From Psychromonas ossibalaenae ATCC BAA-1528 (GTDB taxonomy: Bacteria > Pseudomonadota > Gammaproteobacteria > Enterobacterales > Psychromonadaceae): a stretch of 36,118 bases of DNA. A program made the position numbers and the translations under genes. Location of the stretch: assembly GCF_000381745.1 (NCBI RefSeq), contig NZ_KB907021.1:1-36118 (forward strand), written 5' to 3'. Below the pieces are notes generated by a model that had not been told where the DNA came from, searched no databases, and saw only the letters and a program-made list of their open reading frames with translations. Below are positions 34,705 through 36,118 of this stretch, one piece after another (the stretch's first letter is position 1; the number at the start of each line of letters is the position of its first letter).

Positions 34705-35703
34705 TTGATCACCATCAAGGAAGTATCTGAGCTTGCCCAGGTTTCTCAAGCAACTGTTTCAAGAGCTTTAAACGGCCATTCGACGGTGAAAGAAATTAAT
34801 AAAATAAAAGTGTTTGAAGCAATAGAAAAGTTAGGTTATAAACCAAACGCCTTCGCTCAAGCACTGGCATCGAGCCGTTCAAACAGTATCGGCATGCTGG
34901 TAGGCTCACTTGAAGGGCCTTTCTACGGCCCTTTGATGCATAACGCAGAAGATATTGTTCGTAAAAAAAATATGCATTTAATCGTTACCAGCGGCCAGGA
35001 ATCAAAAGAAAAAGAAACAGATTCAATTCGATTTCTTCAGTCTAAACAAGTTGATGGTTTAATCATTCACTCCGATATGTTATCTGATGATGAATTAATC
35101 AAGATAGCTAAAAATACACCCGCAACCGTTATTCTCAACCGCTATGTACCTGAGTTATCTAACCAGTGTATCTGTATCGATAACGAGCTTGGCGGCTATC
35201 TTGCTACTAAACACTTACTTGAATCCGGCCATATCAAGGTTGCCTGTATTACCGGGCAGCTGAGCAAAATTGACAGCCGCGACCGCCTGCAGGGATATCG
35301 AAATGCACTGACAGAGTACGGTATTCAGTACGATGCCAGCTTGATTGCAGAAGGACGCTTTGATCATGACGGTAACCATGAAAAGGTCAGGCGTCTGCTG
35401 GATCGAGATAATGGAATCACCGCGATTTTCTGCCAGAACGACAATATCGCCTTAGCGGCTTACGATGTATGCAGTGAAAGAGAACTGACTATTGGTAAGG
35501 ATATTTCTATTGTTGGTTTTGATAATGATACCTACAGCCAGCATATAAGACCCAGACTCACAACGGTTAACTTCCCTGTCCTGGAAATGGGGGTTGAAGC
35601 AGCCAACTGTGTACTCTCTTTAGTGCATAAGGAAGAATATTCAGTCAATAACAAACTGGCTCCGGAATTAATCGATAGAGACTCAGTGAAAAAATTTAAT
35701 TAA
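34705..35703 (+). CDS. LacI-family transcriptional regulator of the glucan locus
   Basis: The 332-residue protein starts with TTG, well supported by AGGAG 6 nt upstream. The helix-turn-helix is ITIKEVSELAQVSQATVSRALN (about residues 2-23 of the domain, recognition helix QATVSRALN), followed by the hinge KPNAFAQALASS with the intercalating Leu. The rest (from about 60) is the periplasmic-binding-like effector domain, with DGLIIHS, NRYVPELS, GHIKVACITG and FCQNDNIALAAYD. LacI-family dimers bind palindromes with a central CG, as in the ten GCGCTT sites here, so it is the best candidate regulator. The inducer is probably a laminari-oligosaccharide. An IS4 element lies 78 nt after its stop. Confidence 0.93.
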   Translation: MITIKEVSELAQVSQATVSRALNGHSTVKEINKIKVFEAIEKLGYKPNAFAQALASSRSNSIGMLVGSLEGPFYGPLMHNAEDIVRKKNMHLIVTSGQESKEKETDSIRFLQSKQVDGLIIHSDMLSDDELIKIAKNTPATVILNRYVPELSNQCICIDNELGGYLATKHLLESGHIKVACITGQLSKIDSRDRLQGYRNALTEYGIQYDASLIAEGRFDHDGNHEKVRRLLDRDNGITAIFCQNDNIALAAYDVCSERELTIGKDISIVGFDNDTYSQHIRPRLTTVNFPVLEMGVEAANCVLSLVHKEEYSVNNKLAPELIDRDSVKKFN

Positions 35704-35781
35704 TTACAGGGGAGTCCCGCCCGCTCCTTCATTCAAGATCTGCAGCAGAAAAATTTCCCGAAAAAAAAGGCAGATAAACTG

Positions 35782-35799
35782 TAATGCCGATCAGTTAAG
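35782..35799 (+). repeat. Left terminal inverted repeat of the IS4-type element
   Basis: TAATGCCGATCAGTTAAG marks the outer boundary of the element. The matching inverted copy should lie at the right end, beyond the window. Confidence 0.75.
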
Positions 35800-35831
35800 A
35801 AAAATCTATTGATTTTTAACTGAATAAGATC

Positions 35832-35865
35832 AAAATCCGATGTTCACAAAACATCGGATTTTTTT
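35832..35865 (+). terminator. Terminator hairpin directly before the transposase start
   Basis: AAAATCCGATGTT, loop CACAA, AACATCGGATTTT and a T-run end at the ATG itself. A second inverted repeat, TCAGTTAA...AAATC with GATTTTTAACTGA, lies just before it (35791-35824). Both could stop transcription entering the element from lacI, so that the transposase is not driven from outside. Confidence 0.8.
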
Positions 35866-36118
35866 ATGCAACTATCAACAGCACTTTCCCAGGTATCACT
35901 TAATCACTTCACTGAATTTACTGGCCTTAACGAGCTATTAGCACCTGAGTTAGTTACTGATGCACTATCTCAAACTGGCGTGGCTACGATAAGAAAACGT
36001 AAGCTCCCTATGGAACAAATGGTTTGGGCTGTTATTGGCATGGCATTATTTCGCAAGTACTCAATGCGCCAACTGGTTAATCAACTTGATATTATCCTTC
36101 CAAACGGTACGCCTTATG
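35866..36118 (+). CDS. IS4-family transposase, N-terminal part (runs off right edge)
   Basis: The first 84 codons are visible. The protein starts MQLSTALSQVSLNHFTEF and contains RKRKLPMEQMVWAVIGMALF and QLVNQLDIILPNGTPY, which follow the IS4 transposase N-terminal domain closely (LRKRRLP, MVW, IVNRLDI in E. coli IS4). The DDE catalytic domain lies beyond the edge. The ATG follows a T-run with no Shine-Dalgarno sequence; no other in-frame start exists before a TGA at 35821. Translation is therefore expected to be weak, as often in IS elements. Confidence 0.9.
   Translation, partial: MQLSTALSQVSLNHFTEFTGLNELLAPELVTDALSQTGVATIRKRKLPMEQMVWAVIGMALFRKYSMRQLVNQLDIILPNGTPY

Larger units (their letters stand above)
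35782..36118 (+). mobile_element. IS4-family insertion sequence, left end (cut by window edge)
   Basis: It begins with TAATGCCGATCAGTTAAG, which as I recall it is the 18-bp terminal repeat of E. coli IS4, followed by two hairpins and the start of a transposase. The right end and target duplication are outside the window. Confidence 0.85.

Noticed and set aside
1-36118. tRNA or rRNA genes
   Set aside because: No cloverleaf-like or rRNA-like sequence was recognised by eye on either strand.

Overview
The window looks like chromosomal DNA of a marine gammaproteobacterium of the Psychromonas / Vibrio / Alteromonas type. The genus guess (Psychromonas-like) is inference. It rests on the nrdR-ribD-ribE-ribB(A)-ribH-nusB gene order, an EttA and AckA of enterobacterial/Vibrio type, a GlyGly-CTERM-anchored enzyme, and a laminarin-type carbohydrate locus. 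Intergenic DNA is AT-rich, and most operons end in clear intrinsic terminators.

Left part (1-16300), mostly housekeeping. The left edge cuts the 5' end of a large type I-secreted VCBS-repeat adhesin (minus strand). Next comes a minus-strand block: glyA, nrdR, ribD, ribE, a ribBA whose cyclohydrolase half has lost its zinc cysteines (ribBX type), ribH, nusB and, behind a strong terminator, a DUF445 membrane protein. The stretch between nrdR and glyA holds what looks like the frameshifted remains of another gene. Then follow a TetR-type regulator, ettA, a small outer-membrane beta-barrel protein, ackA (without pta), a TauE/SafE-type exporter diverging from a LysR regulator, and a YwbE-like small protein.

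Right part (16400-35700), a beta-1,3-glucan (laminarin-type) utilisation island. It encodes a lipoprotein of the endonuclease/exonuclease/phosphatase fold, a MalM-like lipoprotein, a GlyGly-CTERM GH16, a GH17 lipoprotein with a C-terminal sugar-binding-like module, a non-catalytic lipoprotein with three such modules joined by (Val-Asp-Pro)n linkers, a GH16 lipoprotein with a C-terminal module, a decayed second copy of that GH16, two GH17 enzymes without signal peptides, a methyl-accepting chemotaxis protein, a LamB-family porin and a LacI-family regulator. Ten intergenic copies of a palindrome built on TAAGCGCTTA / GAAAGCGCTTTC lie upstream of malM-like, both GH16s, the GH17 lipoprotein, the three-module lipoprotein, lamB and lacI. 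They define a compact regulon most simply assigned to the LacI protein. The likely flow is: surface-tethered GH16/GH17 enzymes cut the glucan, the multi-module lipoprotein holds it, the LamB-type porin (with MalM-like protein) brings oligosaccharides into the periplasm, and the cytoplasmic GH17s act on imported oligosaccharides. The MCP may steer cells toward the substrate. No inner-membrane transporter or GH3 glucosidase is present in the window.

Right edge (35782-36118): the left end of an IS4-family insertion sequence, with its terminal inverted repeat, two hairpins and the first 84 codons of the transposase, sits just downstream of the regulator.
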